Part shown: positions 20,611 to 31,286 of the stretch, in pieces
Layout: every line of letters starts with the position of its first letter
Position numbering within the stretch: the stretch's first letter is position 1
Source of the DNA: Conchocele bisecta
Lineage: Eukaryota; Mollusca; Bivalvia; Lucinida; Thyasiridae
Reading direction: 5' to 3'
NCBI GenBank assembly: GCA_029237695.1
Contig: CM055280.1
Span: 36,664,508 to 36,728,507, forward strand
DNA: 64,000 nt
The notes under the pieces: generated by a model
Database searches by the model: none
Told to the model about the DNA's origin: nothing
The model's input: the letters and a program-made list of their open reading frames with translations, nothing else
Program-made: the position numbers and the translations under genes

Positions 20611-21562
20611 GGTTGGTAGCGTTAGGGTCCCTATGGGGGCACTCGGGTAACATGGTCCGTATAGGGGCACTAAAATGGTCCAAATAGGGGCACTTACAAA
20701 CATGTATTTTAAAGGCTTACATCGATATATAGCACTGGTAATTATATTAAGGAACCATTGTATGTGCTACAACAGGTGTGAAAAGTATCTTACGACATTT
20801 GTCACCATTGTAGTCCCAGATCAGCCTGCCTCAAAGTACTAGTGCGACATGTCATGTAAAGGCTCTCTTCGAGTGGTATAACATTAAGTAGTATATAAGG
20901 GAATCATTGTATGTGTACCAACAATTATGAAGGAAGGACCTGACGGCATATGTCACCAGCGTAATCCCAGATCAGCCTGCGTAACAGCCCAGTCCAAGAC
21001 AACTGTATCATATTTACACTGTGCTATGTGCGACGCATACTGGCACCTGTTTGTATGATATTTAGATGCTTTATAAGATGCGACTGGTGGTAACGTTACT
21101 GGGCCATATAGGGGCACTAAAATGGTCCAAATAGGGGCACTTCTGTACATCTTCTATATCATACAAGATGAGACTGGTGGTAACGTTGCAGTTCTGTATG
21201 TCATAGTTTTTTTTAAATATTGTTCCATTTATTGACAGAGTCCGATATACCGTCGGTGACGTAAACATTCCCTTATATACTACTTAATGTTATACCACTC
21301 GATGAGAGCCTTTACATGACATGTCGCACTAGTACTTTGAGGCAGGCTGATCTGGGACTACAATGGTGACAAATGTAGTAAGATACTTATCTCACCTTTG
21401 GTAGCACATACTATGGTTCCTGTATATACTTATCAGTGTTATATATATCGATGTAAGCCTTTAAAATACATGTTTATAAGTGCCCCTATTTGGACCATTT
21501 TAGTGCCCCTATACGGACCATGTTACCCGAGTGCCCCCATAGGGACCCTAACGCTACCAACC
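20611..21562. mobile_element. Large inverted-repeat element, about 300 bp arms
   Basis: The left arm 20611-20914 and right arm 21267-21562 are inverted copies: GGTTGGTAGCGTTAGGGTCC, ATAGGGGCACTAAAATGGTC, CTACATCGATATATA-type sequence and GTGGTATAACATTAAGTAGT. The loop carries a further partial copy of the ATAGGGGCACTAAAATGGTC motif at about 21109-21141. The arms include a CCCAGATCAGCCTGCCTC fragment of another MITE family. No coding capacity. Confidence 0.85.
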
Positions 21563-21599
21563 TCTCTCCACCTGGGGCGAATATATTTAATGAATCTTA

Positions 21600-22107
21600 A
21601 CGGCAATTAGAGGGAGAGTGACTTGAAATGCGCAGCGCAATGGCACTATCAATATTTATTCATGGCGTTTGTAACAAAACACAGGAACTCAATATTCTTC
21701 CGTTATATCAGAAAATGTACCTTAGACATGTAGACAGTACATATACGTGTATCCTGCAATGTCCATTATGAAGGAATTCGTTTCCTGATAACAATGGACG
21801 ATTCAAATATGTTGGCCACTCATCGTATTCCAATAAAGGCGGTGTCTGAAGTGTACTAGAAGACTGTGCACTAATTTAATGTCGTAAACTGCATTTTGGG
21901 GTTATCTGATGGCATAGCTGCAGAGAACATGGTTCGCCCGTCTATATGTGGAGATAATCCGTGAGATTTATCAAACGGATTATATCTCATACACGCGGAT
22001 ACTTGTAATCGTGTTGGAACAGTTATCCCATCGTCATGTCCATAGCAATACTCTGTACATGTGGAGAGGCAAATCGTGCATATGGACGATGTGGGTTAAA
22101 TAATATA
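21600..22107. other. Non-coding stretch, no gene seen
   Basis: No domain, tRNA-like or repeat structure recognised. Confidence 0.45.
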
Positions 22108-22672
22108 TATTACTGTCAGTTTCACGAAAGCTGCCCAAATTTTACGGCTATATAAACAATTAAAAAACAATACTTTTTTTCGATAATATTAAATTAAAGG
22201 AAAATTTAAGAATGAGCCTTCTATTTGTTCCTTTAAATTTGGTCAAATATTGATTTTATTGCGAAAAAACAATTTCCCCATGTTAAATCCCTATAGACTC
22301 CGTGAAGATGTCTATTGGGATTTAACATAGGGAAACTTTTTGAATTTCAGAAATACTGGACAAATTTTCAAAATTTAACTTTTGTTTTCTTAGTTAGATC
22401 ATATCCAAGCTATCTACCCAAGTTTCGGAGTCAATTTCCAAATGTTTTCATTTTCTGACTCCACCCACAGCTCTCCATCTCTTTTTCGCCCATTTTAAAT
22501 TCCCATAGACAAATCTATTTTTCGTAATAAAATCAATATTTGACCAATTTTCACGAAATAAAAAGAAGGCTCATTCTTAAATTTTGATAAAATTTAATAA
22601 TATAGAAACAAATATTGTTTTTGCATTGTTTAGATGGCCGTAAAATGTTGGCAGCTTTCGTGAAACAGACAG
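22108..22672. mobile_element. MITE with ACTGTC-GTTTCACGAAA ends
   Basis: The left end ACTGTCAGTTTCACGAAAGC and right end GCTTTCGTGAAACAGACAGT are inverted. Inner blocks TGATTTTATTGCGAAAAA and TTTTCGTAATAAAATCAATA are also inverted. A second copy at 25247-25780 shares the order of blocks, including a CCCATGTTAAA hairpin. Confidence 0.8.
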
Positions 22673-22674
22673 TA

Positions 22675-23034
22675 GGCATGCATGTATGTGTTATTTGCTT
22701 CAATAGTATTGTTTGGTCCTTCTATGAAGTGTAAGGATGTCTTTTCCTACGTTGACCCATAGGATCTTACAATAATCGTTAACACCATTTATCGGTGATT
22801 AATAGCGGCCATGTTTTCACGAAAATCATTTTTCGGGACAAATTACATTTTCGTGAAAAAAAAACAGCAACGGATATAGGCGTTTATACGTACAATTACA
22901 TCTACCTATGGTATTCTTTGCTGTATACATGGTCGCTGGAGCAAACAGCAGTATACGCTAACTCTTACAATGCGGGTCACGATAATTGTCGTCTGATCGT
23001 GGTTCATATGTCTTCTTTCTCAATACTAACATGG
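22675..23034. other. Non-coding stretch
   Basis: A 96-codon plus-strand frame starts at 22795 but shows no domain. No gene called. Confidence 0.4.
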
Positions 23035-23140
23035 TTTCACAGCACCTTAGAATCATTACCATTGGTAATGATTCTAACGTGCTGAAAAAAAACATGTTTA
23101 TTGGAGAGAAAATAGAAAATGAAAAAAAAACAGCAGACGA
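23035..23140. repeat. Palindrome AGAATCATTACCATTGG and tail
   Basis: TTAGAATCATTACCATTGGT continues into its inverse, followed by AAACATGTTTATTG and an AACAGCAGACGA block. The same unit occurs at 27735-27840 inside the 27590-27961 MITE. Confidence 0.7.
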
Positions 23141-23474
23141 GAAAATTTAGTATAGTATTGTAAGGACTAACGTTGCTACTGCAGACATATGAACTCAGTG
23201 ATTGAAGTATGTGTCACGGAGGTCAATGCACATCAGGCAAACTTGCTATATAGGCGCCATTCGACGTATATTTTCCTGAATATCTTACCGTTGACACTCC
23301 GGTAAAATAAGTAGTATCCTCAAGTCGATGACGTCACACTCACAGCTGGCGCCGTTGCGAAGTTATTACGAGAAAACTCATGCACGTTTACGCGAAATAA
23401 CTACGGGGTGGCTACATATCTGAGACAAGCCATAATATGTTGTGCCTAAGAAGATGTGCGATGTCTCATAAACA

Positions 23475-23725
23475 ATAGTTACGATATTTTCCGTAAATGA
23501 TGTCGAAAGTTGACAAAATCCTTAGAATAGAATTCCGCACTTGCTATACAGATTTCAACTTTCGACGTCATTTACAGAAAGTGTGACAGTTTCGTAAATG
23601 ATGTCGAAAATTCACAAAATCTTCAGAGCAAATGCGGAATTCTATAATAGAATTTCGCATTTGCTATACATATGAAGATTTCGTCAACTTTCGACAACAT
23701 TTACAGAAAGTATCATAGTTTCTGT
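23475..23725. repeat. Two tandem short palindromic repeats
   Basis: GTAAATGATGTCGAAAGTTG and its inverse (CAACTTTCGACG(T)CATTTAC) occur twice around GCGGAATTC and TTCGCATTTGC centres. Related single units lie at 9600-9690 and 10863-10962. Confidence 0.75.
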
Positions 23726-24342
23726 ACATATGTTTCATAAAAATATCGTACATCTTTTTAGGTTATTGCATGAACTTGATTTAGTAGTTTCTGATGTATT
23801 TTGTAAAACGTCGGTCGAAGCGGGTTTAAATAGCACGTGCGCGTGACGCATACTTCCCACCGTGCGCGTGACCGTGTAATAGTTGTATTGCATAGTAACA
23901 TTGTAGCGATGTCTGCCAAGACAAATGCACAATAATTCATCAAACCCGAGCTTGAGCCAATACGTTCACAAACGATTCAGATATATCTGCACGATGTCTG
24001 AATATAATACCATTTGGCGCATACTGATGTAGGCTATTGTTTGGGCTATTTCATTAAACAAGAAATCGATGAAAATCAACAATTCCCGGTGAGATATCAG
24101 TAGTTCCGGTATCTATATTTATAAATACACACCTTCCAAAACTGAAATGTGGAATGTCAGTACGTCCGGTATCTACATTCATATGCTCACCTATCAACCT
24201 AACTTAGGCTGTAAACGCCAATACACGTCTTCTACAAAATATTGTCTAAAAACTGACTAAACATATTGCTTGGTGGTGTATATATTAAAAATTAGAATAT
24301 TCATATACAACGAATATGAACTATATGTTCATCGATTCTCGT
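23726..24342. other. Non-coding stretch
   Basis: A direct repeat of about 60 bp (two copies of CAGTA(G/C)(T/G)TCCGGTATCTA near 24102 and 24156) is visible. No gene. Confidence 0.4.
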
Positions 24343-24408
24343 GGTGTGAACTGTCCATATTTCACTCGTGCTTAAATTGTCGTGAAATATGAACAATTCA
24401 CACGACAT
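24343..24408. repeat. Inverted repeat
   Basis: GTGTGAACTGTCCATATTTCAC is inverted as GTGAAATATGAACAATTCACAC with two mismatches. Confidence 0.6.
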
Positions 24409-24608
24409 GTATTACATATTCGTGCACAAATATAAATATCCTCTATATTGAAACTGACATATCATGTAGAACGCGATTAGATGGCTCTTTCGGATTTGTG
24501 TGATTGCACATATTGCCCTTGAGACGAGTTTCACCGATTATCGTGTATGTCTTTGTAGCAGCTTCTTATATGCAATACTCAGTTCTTAGAGAACGGACCG
24601 TCCGCCAG

Positions 24609-24662
24609 TACGAGGCGATAATCCGCGAGCTAAAGATTTAGCTCGCGGACTATCACCTCGTG
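24609..24662. repeat. Strong short hairpin
   Basis: CGAGGCGATAATCCGCGAGC pairs with GCTCGCGGACTATCACCTCG around AAAGATTTA. The stem is about 24 bp and GC-rich, unlike its AT-rich surroundings. Function unknown. Confidence 0.75.
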
Positions 24663-24664
24663 CA

Positions 24665-25245
24665 TGCGGACGAAGCCAGTTATCACACACTCATTGTTAT
24701 ACAAAGCATTGTTCTCATAATATTTTGAGGAAATCATCGAGACTATGTGTGTGTTATGGGACAAGGGCTATCATCATGGTCTACCATACATGCATATTCA
24801 TGAGAGTCAAATAATGAGAGATACTGAACCGAGCCTGACGTATTTATTAATCCATCCAGTGGGACTTTGCACATTTTGTGTAAAATAATGCCAAACATTA
24901 TTGTGGTAAAAAAAGAAATAACGACAAATTCGTTGACGGCTCCATGATATTATAGATATACACATGGATCTAATTATTTTACTATGTACTTGTGAAAACA
25001 TGTTTTTTCTTAATGACACAAATATCACCAGAAGCAAAAACGCGACAAAACATGTGTAATTGCAATTCGCTGCATTTTTCACATTCAGAGCAAACTTTGC
25101 AATTTATTTTTGAATGTTGTATGAAATCTTCTGCAACGTAAACATGCATCTTCAAACTTGTTGGTGTTTTCGATTAACCCACTTGTGATTATGATATTCA
25201 GACTCGGTTCAGCTGTAAATACAAGAAATAATATATATAGATGTA
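24665..25245. other. Non-coding stretch, no gene seen
   Basis: A 91-codon minus-strand frame (24807-25082) lacks a recognisable domain. Confidence 0.4.
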
Positions 25246-25246
25246 T

Positions 25247-25780
25247 GTATTGTCTGTTTCACGAAACCTGCCCAAATTTTACGGCTATATAAATAATGCG
25301 AAAACAATATTTTTTGTCTGATAATAGTAAATGTTATCAACATTTAAGAATGATATTGGTCCAATATTGATTTTATTACGAAAAAATAATGTCCCCATGT
25401 TAAATTCCCATAGACATCTTCACAGGTCTATGAGGATTTAACATGGGGACATGTTTATACTTTCAGAAATAGTGAACCGATATTCAAAATCTAACATTTC
25501 TTTTCTTAGTTTCATCATTTTCAAACTATCTAGACAGGTTTCGGAGTTAATTTCCGAATTGTATCGACTCTTCCTGCAGCTAATTCAGATTCATTTCCCC
25601 CATGTTAAAATCCGATAAGAAAAGTGTGTTTTCGCAATAAAATCAACATCAAATAAAAGCATTTTGGGAGGGTGACTTTTTTGTTATTGACTAAAACGGA
25701 CTTACATTTAAATATTTTGTAGATTTAATGTGTTTAATAGCCAAACGTTCGTCGGCACAGCAACGTGGAACAGACAGTAG
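25247..25780. mobile_element. Second copy of the 22108-22672 MITE
   Basis: The left end TTGTCTGTTTCACGAAACCT and right end GTGGAACAGACAGTA match the 22108 element. The CCCATGTTAAATTCCCATAG hairpin is in the same position. The right half is more decayed. Confidence 0.75.
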
Positions 25781-25924
25781 TTTGCAGTGTTTGCATTTTT
25801 TGTGCTCTCTGTGTTAGCTTATTTTATAATCGTATTACAATATCTATGATCTGACAAACGATTCTTACATGGAATAAATTCATAGTGCATAGAAAGTACC
25901 AAAGAGCAAACCCAATCATCCCTC

Positions 25925-26125
25925 ATTTGCATATGAAAATAGCCTGATACCACCGCGAGTCACTATCAGTAAAATAAATATTACTAAATGATTATATCTG
26001 TATAGCGGGCACTGGTAAATTTTAGAACTGGTGGATCAGTGACACAATTATACACTTAATTAATTCCTGTAAAGAACATGTTGTGCCTTCTGAGTGGGCT
26101 TGTGTGGGCATGTTCCTTTAAGCGG
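25925..26125. repeat. TTAA-MITE copy, empty site for Harbinger
   Basis: Aligns with both flanks of the Harbinger: GAAAATAGCCTGATACC..CGCGAGTCACTATCAG, TATAGCGGGCACTGGTAA, AGAACTGGTGGATCAGTGAC and GTGCCTTCTGAGTGGG. It reads straight through CTG where 13018-17530 is inserted in the other copy. Confidence 0.85.
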
Positions 26126-26321
26126 AACACAAAATCATTACTGATAATGCATACAACTTGAAGGAAGCAAACGTGAATTGTGAAGTGATCTGTAGAAAAT
26201 ATATACAACACGATATAATGTTTTGTACATGCACTCCATTTAAAAAACTGTCCAGATTTGTTATTAAATAAACGTTTGTCTTAACATATATTTTCTGTTT
26301 GTTATCATTGCGTATATACGT

Positions 26322-26564
26322 ATATATGGCTGTGAATGGACAAATGGGGCTAATGGGTTTTGCGACTAGTGCAGATCCATATCAGCCTGTGCATCGACAC
26401 ATGCTGATCAGGATCTGCATTGTTCGCCATTTCATCAATGAAAAAAAACAGCATACTTGTAACAAGCAACACTGATCGTTATCTGGCTACAGGAGTGCAG
26501 TATTTGATCAGGAGCTACACTAGTCACAATCCCATAAGCCCCATTTCTTCAGTCACAGCCAAGG
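26322..26564. repeat. Dispersed MITE, GTGGCTGTGACTGGA family
   Basis: TATGGCTGTGAATGGACAAA at left and TTTCTTCAGTCACAGCCA at right are inverted ends. Interior GATCAGGAGCTACACTAGTC. The 65-codon frame inside is a by-product. Confidence 0.75.
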
Positions 26565-26721
26565 CATATGTCAATGTATTTCCCTCCCTGAGAAGCGACA
26601 TGGACTCATTGGAATAAGGCAGCAAATATGCCACTCCGAACATGCTAACGTGGTAGGAATACCAGTTGTTTTAAATACCCACAATAATAAATTTATTCTG
26701 GGAAAAACCTATAGATATAAG

Positions 26722-26948
26722 AGGCCCGATTCACTAAGTTTCGTACCACTAAAATGTCCGTAAGTCCAAATTATGATAGTCTGTAAATTTCACATTAACA
26801 TTGTTTTCATATAAACCATTATTGGATTTACATTTATTGACTATAGCCTATGTTCAACAAATATAAATCCATCGATTGAAATTTCCAGACGATCCAAAGT
26901 GTTCACTTATGAAAATTGTAGTCGTACGAAGTTTAGTGAAACGCGCCC
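26722..26948. mobile_element. Harbinger-type palindromic MITE, AAG duplication
   Basis: AGGCCCGATTCACTAAGTTTCG at left and TTTAGTGAAACGCGCCC at right, with the palindromic interior of the 10345 copy. Flanked by AAG (26719-26721, 26949-26951), again a 3 bp duplication. Confidence 0.75.
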
Positions 26949-27160
26949 AAGATTTCCCACAATGAAGAGTGTCACAATAGCTATGGTTCATCACGATGAC
27001 AATGTATTTGGATATAATTTGTTTAGCGAAACCCGTATTTTATAGGGGTTTCCCAACACAAATGTTTTCCGAATACTTATTACGGTAATCATGGTAATGG
27101 AGTAATGATAGTCTTGGAAAACGGTTACCTTCGGGAATTAGAAATAGATACGTAATACTA

Positions 27161-27384
27161 TGTGGTTGTGACTGGAGATATGGGGCTTGTGTGCTTTATG
27201 ACCAGTGTAGCACCTCACCAATAGCACACTCCTGTGTCCTGATAACGATCTATGTTCCTTGCTAGAAGCATGGCGGTGTTTCATCGATGCAATGGCGATC
27301 AGTACATATCCTGATCAGACTGTGCGTATGCACGTGCTGATCTGGATCTACATCGGTAGCAAAGACGCCAATCACAAAGCTGCA
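27161..27384. repeat. Dispersed MITE, GTGGCTGTGACTGGA family
   Basis: GTGGTTGTGACTGGAGATAT, GACCAGTGTAGCACC, CCTGATAACGATCTA and GGATCTACATCGGTAGC in the family order. Most similar in layout to 2069-2262 and 5240-5468. Confidence 0.7.
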
Positions 27385-27589
27385 ACGCTCAACAAAGGCT
27401 GGATTCACGGGTCTTTAACTCGATAGTAAATGTGTGCGACCGGGTATGAAAGGTTCTTTGAACCAACCCACCCTTACATAAAAGATAACGAACTAACTGC
27501 AAATGTATATAACGTGTACGACAGCGGCCTACAACAAAGGGTCGTATGCTCAATGAGTTGTAGGCAATAAGGGCAATGAGACTCAGATA

Positions 27590-27961
27590 CAGTGCAACCT
27601 CTCTTCAACAGCCACTCTTGTGAAGACGCAAAACTGGAAGTTGTAGAGAGGTGGCTGTTGTAGAGAGGTTAATGCTGAATTAAATTTGTCGTCTGCTGTT
27701 TATTTATTTTATTCGATAATTCTCATCAAATACATGCTTTGACAGCATTTTAGAATCATTTCCAATGGAAATGATTCTAAAGTGCTGTCAAAACATGTTT
27801 TTATTGCGAAAGAATGCAAAAACAACAGCAGATGACAATGTTCGTGCTCAGCAGTCTAATGGTTAAATACAGAGGAAATAATCCATTTTGGGATATAAAA
27901 TAGCGGCTGTTACAGAGAGGGTGTTGTTGTAGAGAGGTGGCCGTTCGGGGAGGTTCGACTG
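27590..27961. mobile_element. pogo-like MITE with TA duplication
   Basis: Begins CAGTGCAACCTCTCTTCAAC, ends GGGGAGGTTCGACTG, flanked by TA. TTGTAGAGAGGTGGC motifs occur near both ends. Its centre carries the AGAATCATTTCC palindrome and the CATGTTTTTATTG block also seen at 23035-23140. Confidence 0.75.
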
Positions 27962-28175
27962 TATACGCAGAAAGTAACAAAGGCGTTATTATCACTAAGC
28001 TAATCCCCTCGTTGGCAGCATTGACAGTAAAAATAAATTAACACTTTTGCCTTACCGTGAACATAATTTCTCAGTGAACGTGGCATTAGGAGACCAGACA
28101 TTGTGTCGTATGCAAAACAAAGCACCAGACCTGGCAGCCTTGGTAACAAAATAATAACATTTTTGCCTACAGACA

Positions 28176-28411
28176 AGGGGGCCGTTTCTCTAAACAGCGT
28201 ACGAATAAAATAACCTAAGTACAAATTTAGGATCGTCTGGAAATTTCAATTGTTGGGATTTTCATTTATTGAGCATATGCAGCCTATGCTCAATAAATGT
28301 AAATCCAATAATTGTTTACAAGAAAAAATTGCTAATGTGAAATATACAGACTATCGTAATTTTGCATTTACGGACATTTTAGTCGTGTGAAGTTTAGTGA
28401 AACAACCCGCT
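28176..28411. mobile_element. Harbinger-type palindromic MITE
   Basis: GGGGGCCGTTTCTCTAAACAG at left and TTTAGTGAAACAACCC at right, with the central GAGCATATGCAGCCTATGCTC shortened relative to other copies. The target duplication is unclear. Confidence 0.7.
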
Positions 28412-28454
28412 GGTGAACATAAATTGGACGTGGGTCGTACTCAAAACAAAGCAC

Positions 28455-28800
28455 CATGTCTGAAATGAGCTTACTGATTTCATAAGAAACGAGGTTATAA
28501 CGAGTTTCTTAAAAAGTCAGTCAACGAGTTTGCAAATACATGTATCATATGACTTAAACACAAATGTGATATTTTATTTATTGCATAAGCACATCAACAT
28601 GCCTGGAAGATGGGTTGATCACCCAGCACCTTTTCTGTACTGTTTTCTACCTTCCATATTTATTACACTAGTGCATACGCATTTGAATACAAATAGGATC
28701 TCACATGAGTGATAAATTAATATGGCATTTATTTAAACCAGTTTACTGATGTTATAAGAAACGAAGATATGCCGAGTTTCTTATATCAGTCAACGAGATT
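28455..28800. repeat. Two TGACTGATTTCATA palindromic cores
   Basis: GCTTACTGATTTCATAAGAA with its inverse near 28470-28525, and GTTTACTGATGTTATAAGAA with its inverse near 28739-28798, separated by a TTTATTGCATAAGCACATCA block shared with 18525-18790. Confidence 0.65.
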
Positions 28801-29790
28801 AACTAGATGGTCTGTAAATCCGACAAATGTTCCCTTGACCCCGGGTATTGGGCTCCTGGGCAGCATGGGTAGGGTATACAATAAAAATATGGATGGTGAA
28901 GTTTCAAATTGATATCGCCAGCGGTCACAGAGATATAGCAATTTGGCAAAACATGTAGCGTAAGCTTTAACAAACAAAAATCTATATCATTTGTTCTTGA
29001 CCGTAGGCTCTTGGGCAGCATGGGCAGGGTATACAATGAAATATGGATGGTGATCAATGTGTATATGAAGTTTCAAGTTGATATCCCAATCAGTCACAGA
29101 GATATAGCAATTTGAAAACTTTTAACGTAAAGCTTAAACACAAAGTTTAAAGTCAACTGACTTGATCTTGGGCTTCTGGGCAGCATGGGTAGAGTACACA
29201 ATAAAATATAGATGATGATCAATGTGTATATGAAGTTTCAAGCAGTGACAGAGATATAGCAATCTGAAAACCTTTAACGTAAAACTTAAGCAAAAAGTTT
29301 AAAGTCATCTGACTTGATCTTGGGCTGCTGGGCATCATGGGTAGAGTACACAATAACAATATGGATGGTGATGAATGTGTAAATGAAGTTTCAAATTGAT
29401 ATCCCAAGCAGTCACAGAGATATAGCAATTTGAAAACCTTTAACGTAAAACTTAAACAAAAAGTTTAAAGTCATTTGACTTGACCTTGGGCTCCTGGGCA
29501 GCATGGGTAGGGTAAGCAATGAAAATATGGATGGTGGTTAATGTGTATATGAAGTTCCAAGTTGATATCCTAAGCAATCACACAGATATAGCAATTGTAA
29601 AAACGTTAACGTAAAAGTTTAACAAAATGTTTAAAGTCATTTTACCTTCAGCTTGGGCTCCTGGGCAGCATTGGTAGGGTATACAATGAAACCATGACTG
29701 GTGATCAATGTGTATATGAAGTTTCAAGTTTATATCTTAAGCAGTCACAGAGATATAGCAATTTGTAAACTTTAATGTAACAATTTAAAT
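28800..29790 (+). repeat. Satellite, six units of about 152-167 bp
   Basis: GGGCAGCATGGGTAGGGTAT-type landmarks recur near 28861, 29016, 29181, 29333, 29499 and 29666. Between them are AATATGGATGGTGATCAATG, GAAGTTTCAAGTTGATATCC and CAGAGATATAGCAATTTG in constant order. Reading frames on the minus strand are repeat by-products. Confidence 0.9.
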
Positions 29791-29822
29791 GCCATAATGT
29801 ATATCCCTTTTTATCCAGCCTC

Positions 29823-29940
29823 TGATCAGAGCAGTTAAACTGGCTGTAAATGTCCTAAGCCCATTTCTCCAGTCAAAGATCAGGAGCTAGACTGGTCATG
29901 AATGCAATAAGCCGCATTTCTCCACTCACTTTCACAGTAT
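29823..29940. repeat. Fragment of GTGGCTGTGACTGGA MITE family
   Basis: Two partial 3' ends in succession (GCCCATTTCTCCAGTCAAAGATCAGG, then AGCCGCATTTCTCCACTCAC) with GAGCTAGACTGGTCATGAATG between. Confidence 0.6.
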
Positions 29941-29944
29941 GAAT

Positions 29945-30500
29945 TACATGCATTGAATTGCATGTTTAGAGTAACTTTTGAGGAAAATTATACAATACAT
30001 TGTATTTCTGTTCATTTTCACACCTGCATTTTAGCGAGTAAACAAACCATAATCCCCGTAACAATCGTTTCCCTCCTATACACGGATTAGTGGCATTGTA
30101 CAGAGAGAAGGTGAACAGTTCATATCGTGGGTGGCTGTTATGTAATGTATTCTGCATTTTGTGAATTTCTGCACGTTCTATCTGTTTATTATGCCTATTT
30201 GTAAAATTGCATGTGCCTCCCTCTGAATAATGACCTCGCCCACCCCATCACCCTCCCCCACCCAGCCCAATATGTTTTTCATGAAAGCCCAAGGTCGCCG
30301 AGCAACCACTGCCGATTTGAGGGCCAAAACCTTTAGCTTTTATTGCATTAATATTTAATATTCAGTGAATGTTTCACCCACCCACCACCTCCACCCCACT
30401 GCGGGAAAATATTTGGGGACAGGCGACTTACAAAGTAGATATTTGAATCCAATCCGTCTGAGCTGGAACTGCTCGCAAACATTGTAAGGTAACTTTATTC
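29945..30500. other. Non-coding stretch, no gene seen
   Basis: Contains C-rich stretches near 30240-30260 and 30375-30400. No coding or repeat structure supported. Confidence 0.45.
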
Positions 30501-30549
30501 ATCCGCCAGTCCAAATACTAAATAAATGTAGTTAGTAAACTAACCTATA

Positions 30550-30902
30550 CGGAGCCCCGTAGGTGACATGGATTTTTGTTATTAATTCGTTGCCACGAAC
30601 TAACAATTCGTTCCCTCAATTTAACAATTTGTTCCCTGGAATTAACAATTCGTTCCCTCGAATTAACAATTCGTTCCCACGATATAACAATTCGTTCCGG
30701 CCGGTGGGAACGAATTGTTATTTCGTGGGAACGAATTGTGAAATTGAGGGAACGAATTGTTAATTCGTGGGATCGATTTGTTAATTCGTGGGAACGAATT
30801 GCTAAATTGAGGGTACGAATTGTTAATTCGTGGGAACGAATTGTTATTTCGTGGGAACGAGTTAATACAAAAATATAATTCTACGTCCCCTGCGGGGCTC
30901 CG
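30550..30902. mobile_element. Foldback MITE built of 20 bp tandem repeats, TA duplication
   Basis: Terminal inverted repeats CGGAGCCCCGTAGGTGACAT and ACGTCCCCTGCGGGGCTCCG, flanked by TA. The left arm is about five direct copies of AATTAACAATTCGTTCCC-type units and the right arm the same units inverted, meeting at TTCCGGCCGG. The flanks are duplicated: about 44 bp ending AGTAAACTAACCTATA lies left (30507-30549) and again right (30905-30946). Frames through the arms are repeat by-products. Confidence 0.85.
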
Positions 30903-31286
30903 TACATCAGTCCAATTACTAATGAAGTTAGTAAACTAACCTATACAATACCTAGCGAGATGTATGACGTACTAAAAGGGTCATTAATGTACTACCCTGC
31001 ATCATGCTGCATGATGCAGCATGATGCTGCATCATGCTACCTGCATGATGCTGCATGATATCATGCAGGGTAGTACATTAATGACCCTTTTAGTACGTCA
31101 TATTTTAGCAGATGCTGCATCATGCTGCATCATGCAGGGTCATGATAATTATTGTTCAGCCACATGCTAAAAAATGCTGTATGATGCAGGGTCTTGCTAC
31201 AAGATGAATATTGAACCTTCCGTACGTTAAATGTAATTAGCATGATGCTGGGGCTTGCTAAATACCTGTACTATAAAGGTATTTAA

